From positions 186,001 through 250,000 of the forward strand of contig NZ_WFGV02000001.1 of assembly GCF_010095445.2 (NCBI RefSeq): 64,000 bases of DNA. Reading direction: 5' to 3'. Numbering within the stretch: the first letter of the stretch is position 1; each line of letters opens with the position of its first letter. Below are positions 24,745 through 33,163 of the stretch, piece by piece. The notes under the pieces were generated by a model. It did no database searches. It was not told where the DNA came from and worked only from the letters and a program-made list of their open reading frames with translations. Origin of the DNA: Pseudomonas sp. TNT3 (GTDB taxonomy: Bacteria; Pseudomonadota; Gammaproteobacteria; Pseudomonadales; Pseudomonadaceae). The translations under genes and the position numbers were made by a program.

Positions 24745-26747
24745 TTCAAATCCTCGATTTCGTGGCCAAAGCCAGCACGGCCTACCTGACTGAAAACGGT
24801 GTCGAGTTCCAGACTCAACTGCTTGTAGAATGGGCTGGTTGCCGGGAACATCGCGCGACTCTGCTGAAGATTTGATATTCCGTACCGGATTTTTTTGATA
24901 CTCTTATTGTCATCTAGAACAGAGTATTTGCAGTCTAAGCAAGCAAAAATACTAATGAATCCGATTCTGTCGCATGAATTAAGATTAGTGCAGCCTCCGA
25001 GCGGGCCCTCTTTCCAAATCATTTCCCCTTTATCAAATTTTCGAGCAGTGATCTCTCTGTCGGTGGTAATGATCAGGGGTCTACCACGATCTCGGGCCAC
25101 TTGGATGCGATTGCCCTCGCCTCCCCATAGTCTTCCGGAAGAATTAATCACTTCGGTCTCATAGTTAGCGAGACTAGCAACACGACGTTCGTATTCAAGC
25201 TCGCGAATTAGCGCCTGTTGATCCTCAGAAGCCAAGAAATTTACTGCAAAAATCTGGTCGCTCCTATAATAGGAGGCCATTGTCTCAGCCAGGTGCTTAT
25301 ACTGGTTTGCCAGCGCACCTAAAGACACCATTCCAGAACGTGCTGAGTACACCGCAAGTGAGCGTCGGTATTGATGAGAATTTATAGGCCAAGGCTTTCC
25401 AATCTCAATGCTTGGATTTGAGCGCCAATCTCTGAAACCATCAAATCTCTCCAACTCAACAACATCACCCTCGGTGATTTTGATATTTGGGATTCTGAGT
25501 ATCAGGTTATTAATCCGAGGCCCCTGGGCCTTACCCTGTAAGGGTGCCGTACTGTAAATGTAAGTAGCCGAATCCCTATCACCTTTAGTGAAAATTGGGA
25601 AAAGCGGATAACAAGACAAGTCCGAATCATCCCAGCCATTTCTTATTGCCGCAACGCGACCAATAGCTTTAGCTGCATTGATTGCCTTTGCGACAACAGG
25701 AGCACTAATCCAATATGTTTCAACATTATTGGCACCAGCAGTCTTTGAGGTATAGCCTTTTATTAAAGTTACAACTTGATCAGCAACTCTCATGCTCGTC
25801 AACGTATTAGCTGGCAAGGTACGAACTTCATTATCTCGCATCCCTGTAAAAATATGTATCCAATGTTTCGCAATCACACTTATTGAATTTAAGTATCCAT
25901 TTAGTTCAGATATGTTTTTTAGGTCAAAACGATTACACAATACTTTGAGTTTACAGTTCGCAATAGCATTAGCCCATAGCACTGACTTCTTTGCTCGCTT
26001 TGGGCAGCTGCTACCGAAAAGCGGATCTTGACTTTTTCTAATATAAAACTCTGTAAGTTGAGGCGAGTGGGAATTAAAAAATGTCAGCTCATCGTCAAAA
26101 CCGGAAATCAATTGCGCATAGATTCTCGAAGGAATCAATTTAGTCTGCTCGAAACTACCGGCGTATTCTGCATAGGTGCCCGCGAGAGAACCAACCCTTT
26201 CCACGAATCCAAAATCACTTGGAGCCAAACTAAATTGAGGATGAAACAGCCTAAGGCGATACAACTCAAGAAACAAGTCATAAAACCCTCGCAGAACGCC
26301 CTTACTACTAATCTTGGAAAGGCTAGTAATCAACATTTCTTGAGAGCTAATTCCATTAAATAACTCCTCAAGGCTAATCCTATTTCTTTCAGCAAATTCG
26401 GCAGCTTTTCGAAGGGCTGTAAAACCAACCGATGTGACTTTCCTAGGCTTGGGATAGTAGTGCAAGCGTACCAATTGGATGGCCTGCATTTCTCGGATGA
26501 TTAGCTGGGTATGTGAATCTTGCCGGCTAACGGCCCAGCTTTCGAAATTGAACACACTAATAGACTTTGGGCAGTACGGCTTCATGTTCCAAACTAGATC
26601 TTCCGCTCTCGAAAGAACACTACCATCAGGAGCCCTAGAAACAACAATATTCCCATCGAGCGCCATACACCCTATGACACTGACTGGCTGGTCAGGCAAT
26701 GTGCTATCTGAATAGCCTCTTTCCTTCAGATCATTTAGCACACTCAT
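24741..26747 (-). CDS. Large tyrosine recombinase IntB-like, with Cys-rich tail
   Basis: The 668-residue protein has a long N-terminal part and a tyrosine-recombinase catalytic domain in its second half: Arg I in FTGMRDNEVRTL, HQYRRS as the H-x-x-R box, His in YKHLAETMASYYRS and a Tyr in the same segment. All catalytic residues appear present. A C-terminal Cys cluster (GGCTNLNSC and FACLDCKYS) may bind zinc. Its start overlaps the stop of the gene upstream (ATGA) and its stop overlaps the next start. It corresponds to the intB position of intA-tfp-intB-srap operons. Confidence 0.8.
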   Translation of the reverse strand: MSVLNDLKERGYSDSTLPDQPVSVIGCMALDGNIVVSRAPDGSVLSRAEDLVWNMKPYCPKSISVFNFESWAVSRQDSHTQLIIREMQAIQLVRLHYYPKPRKVTSVGFTALRKAAEFAERNRISLEELFNGISSQEMLITSLSKISSKGVLRGFYDLFLELYRLRLFHPQFSLAPSDFGFVERVGSLAGTYAEYAGSFEQTKLIPSRIYAQLISGFDDELTFFNSHSPQLTEFYIRKSQDPLFGSSCPKRAKKSVLWANAIANCKLKVLCNRFDLKNISELNGYLNSISVIAKHWIHIFTGMRDNEVRTLPANTLTSMRVADQVVTLIKGYTSKTAGANNVETYWISAPVVAKAINAAKAIGRVAAIRNGWDDSDLSCYPLFPIFTKGDRDSATYIYSTAPLQGKAQGPRINNLILRIPNIKITEGDVVELERFDGFRDWRSNPSIEIGKPWPINSHQYRRSLAVYSARSGMVSLGALANQYKHLAETMASYYRSDQIFAVNFLASEDQQALIRELEYERRVASLANYETEVINSSGRLWGGEGNRIQVARDRGRPLIITTDREITARKFDKGEMIWKEGPLGGCTNLNSCDRIGFISIFACLDCKYSVLDDNKSIKKIRYGISNLQQSRAMFPATSPFYKQLSLELDTVFSQVGRAGFGHEIEDLK

Positions 26748-28693
26748 GAAACCACCCCCACCGAAACAAATGTATTAAAATGGATCTGCCAGAACTTGTC
26801 TAACTTGCCACCCGCTACTTGGGCTTTTATGGAGTCAATCAGTGAAGTCCCGTGCTCAGCTACCTTGCCGATTTCGACCAAAACCTCGCTGATCCGGTGG
26901 ATCATTGGTGAGAATTTTTCGGCGTACTTCTCAATCGCCATAGATCCTTTAGAAGACTTCAATATATATTCCAACGAAACGAGACGCCTGATGTCTTGTT
27001 CATCCGCGTGAACGCTGAAATAGACACAGAACAAGCAGGTGACAGGTTCCCCACAGGACGGTACAGGTGCTAAGGCAGTGAAACCATCCGCTAATGCAGG
27101 AGGTAACTCAACGGGCCTATCACAATAGCCCGAAGGCGTGTTAGAGGGGTGATCAGAGTCTTCAATGATCTTCACTGGAATTTCAGACAAAGACCTAGTA
27201 CGGCTGATCGCCTTGCTATATACCGAATCAAAAAACGCGGTCAACTCAGTCGCAGTGTCCTCTATAGAAGGCCGCGCATAGTGCAGACGAACGACGTTTT
27301 CAGAATTCCCTAATTTTTCCGAAGTTAGAAGAGTATCGCCATCGCTCAATTTGATATATTCAGAACCAACGCCTTTACGCCATTGCGTCGGAGTTACCCA
27401 AACAGTTTCTGGCAAGGCCGAACTGAATAGGTTTTTTACTTCTTTTACACAGGATGGTTCCATACGGAAAATATCTCCGCTGTCGGCTTGATAGGTAAAT
27501 ATCAATAAAGACTCCCTACCATTTAAAAGCCACTTTCGCAAGTCCATTATTTTCTTAAATACCGGCACGTACTCCACACCAAACTCAGGATAAACCTCTT
27601 TTCCTTCCGCCCGCGCTTTTGTTCCTGAATACCTTTTGCCCTGCGTGCTGGGCACAATTTGCTCTGTGTGTAACTCAAGTTCTTGAACAACGCTCAAGTT
27701 TGTACCGGATGCTGAAACAAAGGTGATTAAACCTGCACTCAGAGCACGATTCACCAAAGCTGTTGCGGCGTATCCGCGAGGATTATTTTTAAAGTTTCGA
27801 ATCGTCATCCGGCAATTTTCGTGAGTTTGATAATGCTGTTTCTTTTTATCCGTTTCTTGAGACAATCCAGAATCCGCAACAATTAATGAAAGTTTCGGAA
27901 AATGTTTATATTTTTTTAAATGAAAAAAAATTGTTTCTGGATCTTGTCACTTCGCTCTAACTTGGCCTGGGGTGTAATAATAAAAATCCTCATCATTGGG
28001 GGAAGAAAATTTCAGTGGCAACCCTCCGCCCATAACGACCGACCTGTGCACCTCATCGATAAAATTAACAAGAGCTGAAAACGTACGCGACCTTTCTTCC
28101 TGAGAAGATAAATTGCCAGGCCCATCAATCCGACCGCGACTTCTGCGCAACAACATAGTAAAACTTTGAACCTTCTCTACAGTCAGGCCTGACGCCAATG
28201 ACACGACAATTGCAGCGCCTTTCTGATATCCCTCAGCGGTGTTTTTTGAAATACCTCCTCCAACTTGTGATAAGTTAACCATCTGATGAAGATGGAGGGT
28301 ATATTGGCAATATGCGGACGTTAATGAATCAGTTTCATTGAATACAATGTGCTCATCTTGATCATCAATCCAATCGTAGAACTTCTTAAAAACACTGTAT
28401 TTTCTTTCCACTGAGGCGGTGCTACCACTTCGCAAGTTTTCTATAATACCTCTAACAATGGGAACCCTATTTACATCCAGCGTTGACTGGTCGACTGCGG
28501 CTCCAGCAAATCCTTTGCCCGCTACTTTATCCCTTGAAAGGTAACAAAAACAGCCCACATCCACAGCCCTACAACGACTGCTAGTTTTCGATTGCAAAAA
28601 CTCAATCACCACCAACTCAGGCCGCAGCACTTCGGTCTTCGTATTGTAAAAATCCAACAAAATGACTGGGCGATATTCTCGCTTATTGTGCAT
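26744..28693 (-). pseudogene. Tyrosine-recombinase-fold protein (Tfp/GmtZ-like) interrupted by an in-frame TGA
   Basis: Read through, the gene would have 650 codons, about the length of its partner. It starts at the ATG at 28693, overlapping the stop of the upstream recombinase by 11 bases. Codon 249 (27949-27947) is TGA, just after TPGQVRAK. The same frame stays open beyond it, with QDPETIFFHLKKYKHFPKLS reading as protein, to the end at 26744. The first part carries a SAM-like helical domain; the second a recombinase-like fold with VRLHYARPSIED but without a full catalytic set, and a Cys motif PVTCLFC. The break is one base; it may abolish function or be read through. Confidence 0.75.
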
Positions 28694-30134
28694 TATTATC
28701 ACCACTCCGCGTCGCGGTGGTGTTAACATATTTGAACAGCCGAATTTCAAATTTTCTCTGTATGTCGGCTTTTCTTTCTATCTCAGTTCTGTAGTTGAGA
28801 TACAGTAATGTAGTCTCTTTATTTTTATGCCCCATTCGCTGCTGGACATATTCTAGTGCTGCTGTCACACCACGATGCTCGATTTCAGCATCAAGCAGAT
28901 TCATCCCAAATGACGCTCGCAGATCATGGAACCGAAACCTGAGATAGTCTCGATCCTCAAGACGAATCTTGGGCAAAAGCGTATCGGTGATGAACTGCCT
29001 GATAGTGGCGCCTTCCCGGATTGACCCGTATGCACGATTATGGGCACTTGCTCGTCCATTCACATTAAAGTTTTCACGATCTGCGATTTCACGCTTGCTT
29101 GTATAGTACTCACTACCTGTATTGGTCAAAAAAAGATAGTTGGTGTCAACATCACCATAGAAAGATCGCTCTCGGCGTTTAATCGACTCTGGACTACGGC
29201 TGTAAACCCTCAGATCATGAACCAACCAACCTGGGATGACTAGAGTCATACATCCTCCACCTTTGGTATCGACTCCTGTTCCCGCACCAATAGGTAGACG
29301 GAGATCCCCTTCACCATCTAGCGATCTCCAAATATGACAGACCTGAATTGTACATAGGCTTTGCATCCTGCCGCCTGTAAACAAAGCCAGATAGAAAAGC
29401 AACTGATACTCTCTGGACGACTCTAAAAGCGTTTTCAGTAAAACTTCTTGCTGAGTGACATTCAAGGGCCGGAGCAGCCCGCCATCATTAATGAACTCAG
29501 GGACTTTGTTTTTTGTAGGAACCTTGATTGCTAAGTTATGAGACTCGACCTGAAGAAGTCTAGAGAGGCCAACATTATCCTCAATCGATAAGTACATCAT
29601 TACAACTTCAAAGGGTTGGTGCTGGAATTTCTCCTGAGCCACCAAACCCCAACGCATAATTTCTTTATAAAATCGCACCACGGCATTTATCCGGCCTCGC
29701 CCTGTTCCTCGTTTAATTTCGCCAGAGTTAATTTGATCAACCAATCGCCGACGATATCGATATGTCACCTTCAACAAATCATTTTCCGGAAAATGAAGGA
29801 AGTCCAGACTTTCTTCTTCAAGAAATCTTCGATAGTCTAAAAGATGACCGGCGATAGTGCGAAAACTTCTCGATTCATACTTGGTAGTTTTTTGTAATCT
29901 ATACACTAGGTATAGGTTACCAATTTCCCAAGGCGCACCATCACCTTGAATGATTACTGGGAAATTAGGAAAGTACCCGGACGGGCCTTGAGTGAAATTG
30001 TGAGGAGGTTGAATATTTTTATTACTGGAGGCAGCGAAGTTAACATTTAGCAATCGGAACTCAGGAATGAGCAGACTATATGCATCGGATTCGTAACGCC
30101 CTGTTCGCTTAGCCGATCCCCCAATGACTCCCAT
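28683..30134 (-). CDS. Tyrosine recombinase IntA-like, first gene of the operon
   Basis: The ATG at 30134 is preferred because GAGAGGGG precedes it by seven bases; the frame opens at 30161. The 483-residue protein has an N-terminal SAM-like DNA-binding domain (about 60-200) and a catalytic domain with Arg in FTGGRMQSL, the box [21 protein letters not shown] for the second His and Tyr. It is a complete tyrosine recombinase. It lies at the very end of the element, about 80 bases from the junction with the disrupted DUF808 gene, the usual place for an integrase. The stop overlaps the next gene by 11 bases. Confidence 0.88.
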   Translation of the reverse strand: MGVIGGSAKRTGRYESDAYSLLIPEFRLLNVNFAASSNKNIQPPHNFTQGPSGYFPNFPVIIQGDGAPWEIGNLYLVYRLQKTTKYESRSFRTIAGHLLDYRRFLEEESLDFLHFPENDLLKVTYRYRRRLVDQINSGEIKRGTGRGRINAVVRFYKEIMRWGLVAQEKFQHQPFEVVMMYLSIEDNVGLSRLLQVESHNLAIKVPTKNKVPEFINDGGLLRPLNVTQQEVLLKTLLESSREYQLLFYLALFTGGRMQSLCTIQVCHIWRSLDGEGDLRLPIGAGTGVDTKGGGCMTLVIPGWLVHDLRVYSRSPESIKRRERSFYGDVDTNYLFLTNTGSEYYTSKREIADRENFNVNGRASAHNRAYGSIREGATIRQFITDTLLPKIRLEDRDYLRFRFHDLRASFGMNLLDAEIEHRGVTAALEYVQQRMGHKNKETTLLYLNYRTEIERKADIQRKFEIRLFKYVNTTATRSGDNNAQ

Positions 30135-30945
30135 CCAACCACCCCTCTCTACGATGTCCATTTGTCCACATCATAGCAGATTTGGATTCTATCGTCCACA
30201 TAGCAACCTTTGGATTACCCACCAAAAACATCGCCGCCGTACCAATCACCGACAGGCTTTTCATCATGTAAGGCGCAGCGCGCAGAATCCCGTTGCCGAT
30301 GCTTTTGGCCATCTGACCGGGCTTCTGCGTCAACCACAGGCCGAGATCGTCAAGTTTGACGATGCCTGCCACCAGGCCATAAACACCCACCGTCATCACA
30401 ATGGCAATACCCGATAGCACGATGACCTGCTGGGTCAGCGAAGCGCCCGCCACGGTGCCCAGGGTAATGGCGATGATTTCCGCTGACAGAATGAAGTCGG
30501 TGCGAATGGCCCCCTTGATCTTGTCCTTTTCGAACGCCACAAGATCGGTCGCCGGATCGGCTACGGCTTCAACCAGCTGTGCATGCTCGGCCTGATCCTC
30601 GGCCTTGCTGTGCAGGAATTTGTGCGCGAGTTTCTCGAAACCTTCAAAACACAGGTAAGCGCCACCGACCATCAACAACGGTGTGACCAGCCAGGGAATG
30701 AATGCACTGATGGCCAGCGCCGAGGGCACCAGGATCAATTTGTTAAGAAACGACCCTTTGGCGACAGCCCAGACCACCGGAATTTCCCGCTCGGCCCGCA
30801 CGCCGGACACTTGCTGGGCATTGAGCGCCAGGTCGTCACCGAGTACGCCAGCGGTCTTTTTGGCAGCCATTTTGGTCATCAACGCCACATCGTCGAGTAC
30901 CGCGGCGATGTCGTCGATCAGCAACAGCAAACTGCTTCCTGCCAT
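30109..30945 (-). pseudogene. DUF808 (YedI-like) membrane protein, 3' end replaced by the integrative element
   Basis: The true start is the ATG at 30945 ([20 protein letters not shown]). The protein matches E. coli YedI through [15 protein letters not shown], about 243 residues, with [20 protein letters not shown] and [14 protein letters not shown] intact. YedI would continue with a Gly-rich segment and about 60 more residues. Here the frame instead runs about 35 codons into the element ([13 protein letters not shown]) and stops at 30109. The junction is near 30216. Members are polytopic inner-membrane proteins of unknown role. The last membrane helices are lost, so function is doubtful. Confidence 0.85.
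30162..30218 (-). repeat. Imperfect direct repeat at the element end
   Basis: Two units of about 28 bases lie head to tail. Unit 1 (30162-30190) contains GTCCACATCATAGCA then TTTGGATT; unit 2 (30192-30218) contains GTCCACATAGCA then TTTGGATT. They sit between the recombinase start and the point where the DUF808 coding sequence stops matching. This is the expected place for recombinase binding sites. Confidence 0.65.
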
Positions 30946-31079
30946 GAATGAGTTTTCCTTCGAAGAGTGAATGCTGCGCAGCATAGCCTGCCCACAGCGC
31001 GGCGGGGCATTCTTGAGCGCCGCGCGAAGCCGGTGCTACCATGCGCAACCGCCAGCACAGGCAAGGAACCACCGGGTTT

Positions 31080-31688
31080 ATGAGCACTATCCGCGAGCGC
31101 AACAAAGAACTGATCCTGCGTGCCGCCAGTGAAGAATTTGCCGACAAGGGCTTCGCTGCGACCAAAACCAGTGACATCGCCGCCAAGGCGGGATTGCCCA
31201 AGCCCAACGTCTACTACTACTTCAAATCCAAGGAAAACCTCTACCGCGAGGTCCTGGAAAGCATCATCGAGCCGATTCTGCAGGCCTCGACGCCATTCAA
31301 CGCCGACGGTGTGCCCAGTGAAGTACTGAGCGGCTATATTCGCTCGAAAATCCGCATCTCCCGCGACCTGCCTTTTGCCTCCAAGGTGTTCGCCAGCGAA
31401 ATCATGCACGGCGCCCCACACTTGAGCGCTGACCTGGTTGAACAGCTCAACAGCCAGGCCAAGCACAACATCGACTGCATCCAGACCTGGATCGACCGCG
31501 GGCAGATCGCAACCATCGACCCCAATCACCTGATGTTCAGCATCTGGGCAGCAACCCAGACATACGCCGACTTCGACTGGCAGATCACTGCCATTACCGG
31601 CAAGGCCAAGCTGGATGAAGACGATTACGAAGCGGCAGCGCAGACGATTATCCGGTTGGTGCTGAAGGGGTGTGAGCCGGATCATTAA
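31080..31688 (+). CDS. TetR-family regulator (RutR-like)
   Basis: The ATG at 31080 opens a 202-residue protein. The N-terminal HTH is typical of TetR: AASEEFADKGFAATKTSDIA, then AGLPKPNVYYYFKSKENLY. The C-terminal part, with PFASKVFASEIMHGAPHLS and FSIWAATQTYADFDWQ, follows the RutR/TetR_C_2 type, which in RutR binds pyrimidines. No rut genes are adjacent. It is divergent from the DUF808 gene, so the two share a promoter region of about 130 bases. The ligand is unknown. A REP pair follows its stop. Confidence 0.88.
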   Translation: MSTIRERNKELILRAASEEFADKGFAATKTSDIAAKAGLPKPNVYYYFKSKENLYREVLESIIEPILQASTPFNADGVPSEVLSGYIRSKIRISRDLPFASKVFASEIMHGAPHLSADLVEQLNSQAKHNIDCIQTWIDRGQIATIDPNHLMFSIWAATQTYADFDWQITAITGKAKLDEDDYEAAAQTIIRLVLKGCEPDH

Positions 31689-31702
31689 GATTGCGGTGAC
31701 CC

Positions 31703-31779
31703 TATCGCTAGCAGGCTAGCTCCCACAGGGGATTTGTGAGCGCCACAGTTCCAGTGTGGGAGCTAGCCTGCTAGCGATG
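31703..31779. repeat. REP pair (REPIN-like), RAYT left side
   Basis: Two inverted REP units, ATCGCTAGCAGGCTAGCTCC and its reverse complement, are 25 bases apart and form a long hairpin. They lie next to the RAYT gene, the usual source of such units in Pseudomonas. Confidence 0.85.
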
Positions 31780-31798
31780 AAGACAACTCGGTTTCAGC

Positions 31799-32257
31799 TC
31801 AAACCCAGATAGCATCCCACAACGGATAATCGCCAAGCTTTTTCACCAGTCCAGCCCGCAACGGATTGGCGACTACATATCGAGCCATTTTTACCAAATC
31901 TTCCTCTCGCCGAAGAGCCCGGTCGTGAAAGCCTTTTTGCCAGAGAGCGATCTTGCGGCCAGTGATCCGATTCACTGCTTGGGTGCTCAGTGATTTAGTC
32001 TTTTGCATCAGGTCGCCCAACGACCCCTGCTGTAACTCAACCAGCCAATGAAAGTGATCGGGCATAACGACCCAGGCTAATGAGTTAACGCAGCCTTGGT
32101 CTTGTGCCGCGCGAAACTGTGCGACGACCAATCTGCCCAAGATGAAATCCTTGAAGACAGGTTTTCTGGCGAGTGTGTTGGTTGTCAAAAGATAGATGCG
32201 GTTTGGCTCGGCAAATCGGCCAATGCGTAAGCGGTTTGAAGCAGGTAAATCCAGCAT
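31799..32257 (-). CDS. rayT: REP-associated tyrosine transposase (RAYT)
   Basis: The 152-residue protein has the Y1 (HUH) transposase pattern of RAYT: VVMPDHFHWLVEL with the His-x-His metal site, IALWQKGFHDRALR, and ARYVVANPLRAGLV with the catalytic Tyr. RAYTs are single-copy, domesticated relatives of IS200/IS605 transposases and are thought to move REP elements. REP pairs flank the gene on both sides. There are no IS ends or target repeats. The gene is intact and of normal length. Confidence 0.92.
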   Translation of the reverse strand: MLDLPASNRLRIGRFAEPNRIYLLTTNTLARKPVFKDFILGRLVVAQFRAAQDQGCVNSLAWVVMPDHFHWLVELQQGSLGDLMQKTKSLSTQAVNRITGRKIALWQKGFHDRALRREEDLVKMARYVVANPLRAGLVKKLGDYPLWDAIWV

Positions 32258-32352
32258 TCCGTTGCCCCTTGCATGATTAATTCAAGAGGAAGGCTAGACC
32301 TTACATAACCCAAGGGTGGGGCAGACAGTTAGCTTCATGTGTCTGATAGTCT

Positions 32353-32436
32353 GCCATCGCCAGCAGGCTGGCTCCCACAATTGATCTCTGACACTCAGAT
32401 ATTTTCCTGTAGGAGTGAGCCTGCTCGCGATAGCGG
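32353..32436. repeat. REP pair, RAYT right side
   Basis: The unit ATCGCCAGCAGGCTGGCTCC and an inverted unit GGAGTGAGCCTGCTCGCGAT are about 30 bases apart. With the pair at 31703 they bracket the RAYT gene. Confidence 0.8.
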
Positions 32437-32455
32437 TTAATCAATCACCACAAAA

Positions 32456-32896
32456 TCAAGCACTCACCCCCGCATCCGCCCGCAACCCCAACGCCTCAAT
32501 CGCATTGATCGCGCACTGTTCATCAACATCCGACAAATCCCCGCTGATCCCCACCGCCCCCAGCACATTCCCGTCCTGATCCCGCACGAGCACACCACCC
32601 GGTGCCGGCACGACGCTGCCCTGCCCCAGGCTATTCAATGCCGCGATGAAGGCTGGTCGTTGCTGGGCGTCCAGTGCCAGCAGGCGCGAGCCTTTGCCCA
32701 GTGCGATGGCGCCCCAGGCTTTGCCGATGGCGATTTGCGGGCGTAGCAGGCTGGCGCCGTCTTCGCGCTGCAGGGAGATCAGGTGGCCGCCAGCGTCCAG
32801 CACGGCGATGGTTAAAGGTGCTGCGTTGATTGCACGCGCAGCGGAGATGGCCTGACTGGTCAGGTTGACTGCAACTTTCAAGGTTAAAGCGCTCAT
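32456..32896 (-). CDS. glcG-like: GlcG/HbpS-family protein
   Basis: The 146-residue protein has the GlcG/HbpS (DUF336) fold pattern: ISAARAINAAPLTIAVLDAG, HLISLQREDGAS, AIGKAWGAIALG, and QGSVVPAPGGVLV with GAVGISGDLSDVDE. GlcG is encoded with the glycolate oxidase genes in other bacteria; HbpS binds haem and senses redox stress. It has no signal peptide here. The gene is divergent from gcl, and the shared promoter has two TTGTATACAA palindromes, so it belongs to the glyoxylate regulon by context. Its biochemical job is not established. Confidence 0.88.
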   Translation of the reverse strand: MSALTLKVAVNLTSQAISAARAINAAPLTIAVLDAGGHLISLQREDGASLLRPQIAIGKAWGAIALGKGSRLLALDAQQRPAFIAALNSLGQGSVVPAPGGVLVRDQDGNVLGAVGISGDLSDVDEQCAINAIEALGLRADAGVSA

Positions 32897-32989
32897 GGTG
32901 CCGTCCTCATTTTGTTATAGGGAAAGCCAGTGGACTGCGCCGAAGTGCCGCAGTCCGATGCAACAAATAGAACACAATTAGTTATTTTT

Positions 32990-32999
32990 TTGTATACAA
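32990..32999. promoter_or_regulatory. Palindromic operator TTGTATACAA, site 1
   Basis: A perfect 10-bp palindrome, about 95 bases before the glcG-like start. An identical copy lies 138 bases away in front of gcl. TGTATACA-centred sites are typical of GntR-family (FCD) regulators; the regulator itself is not in the window. Confidence 0.65.
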
Positions 33000-33127
33000 T
33001 AATTATCGAAAAGCGCGACATGCGACGAAAAGCCACAATAAAACCGGCTTCCGACGAATGAAACACTCGCTTGAGAAAATGGATTGACCTGCGCCGTCCG
33101 CCGTGAATACACTCTGCGCAAAGCCAC

Positions 33128-33137
33128 TTGTATACAA
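33128..33137. promoter_or_regulatory. Palindromic operator TTGTATACAA, site 2
   Basis: The second perfect copy, followed by TTACAAAACG, about 27 bases before the gcl start codon. The position suits repression of gcl by overlapping its promoter or transcription start. Confidence 0.65.
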
Positions 33138-33163
33138 TTACAAAACGTAAGAGGCACAAAACC

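Noticed and set aside
27947..27949. Selenocysteine at the TGA in the recombinase-fold gene
   Set aside because: Recombinase-fold proteins are not selenoproteins and I see no clear SECIS-like hairpin right after the TGA; a plain nonsense change is simpler.
30109..30220. A tRNA gene as the attachment site of the element
   Set aside because: The junction lies within a DUF808 coding sequence and no tRNA-like fold is present.
31703..32436. A CRISPR array
   Set aside because: The repeats are REP palindromes in alternating orientation with irregular spacing, not direct repeats with equal spacers; no cas genes are near.
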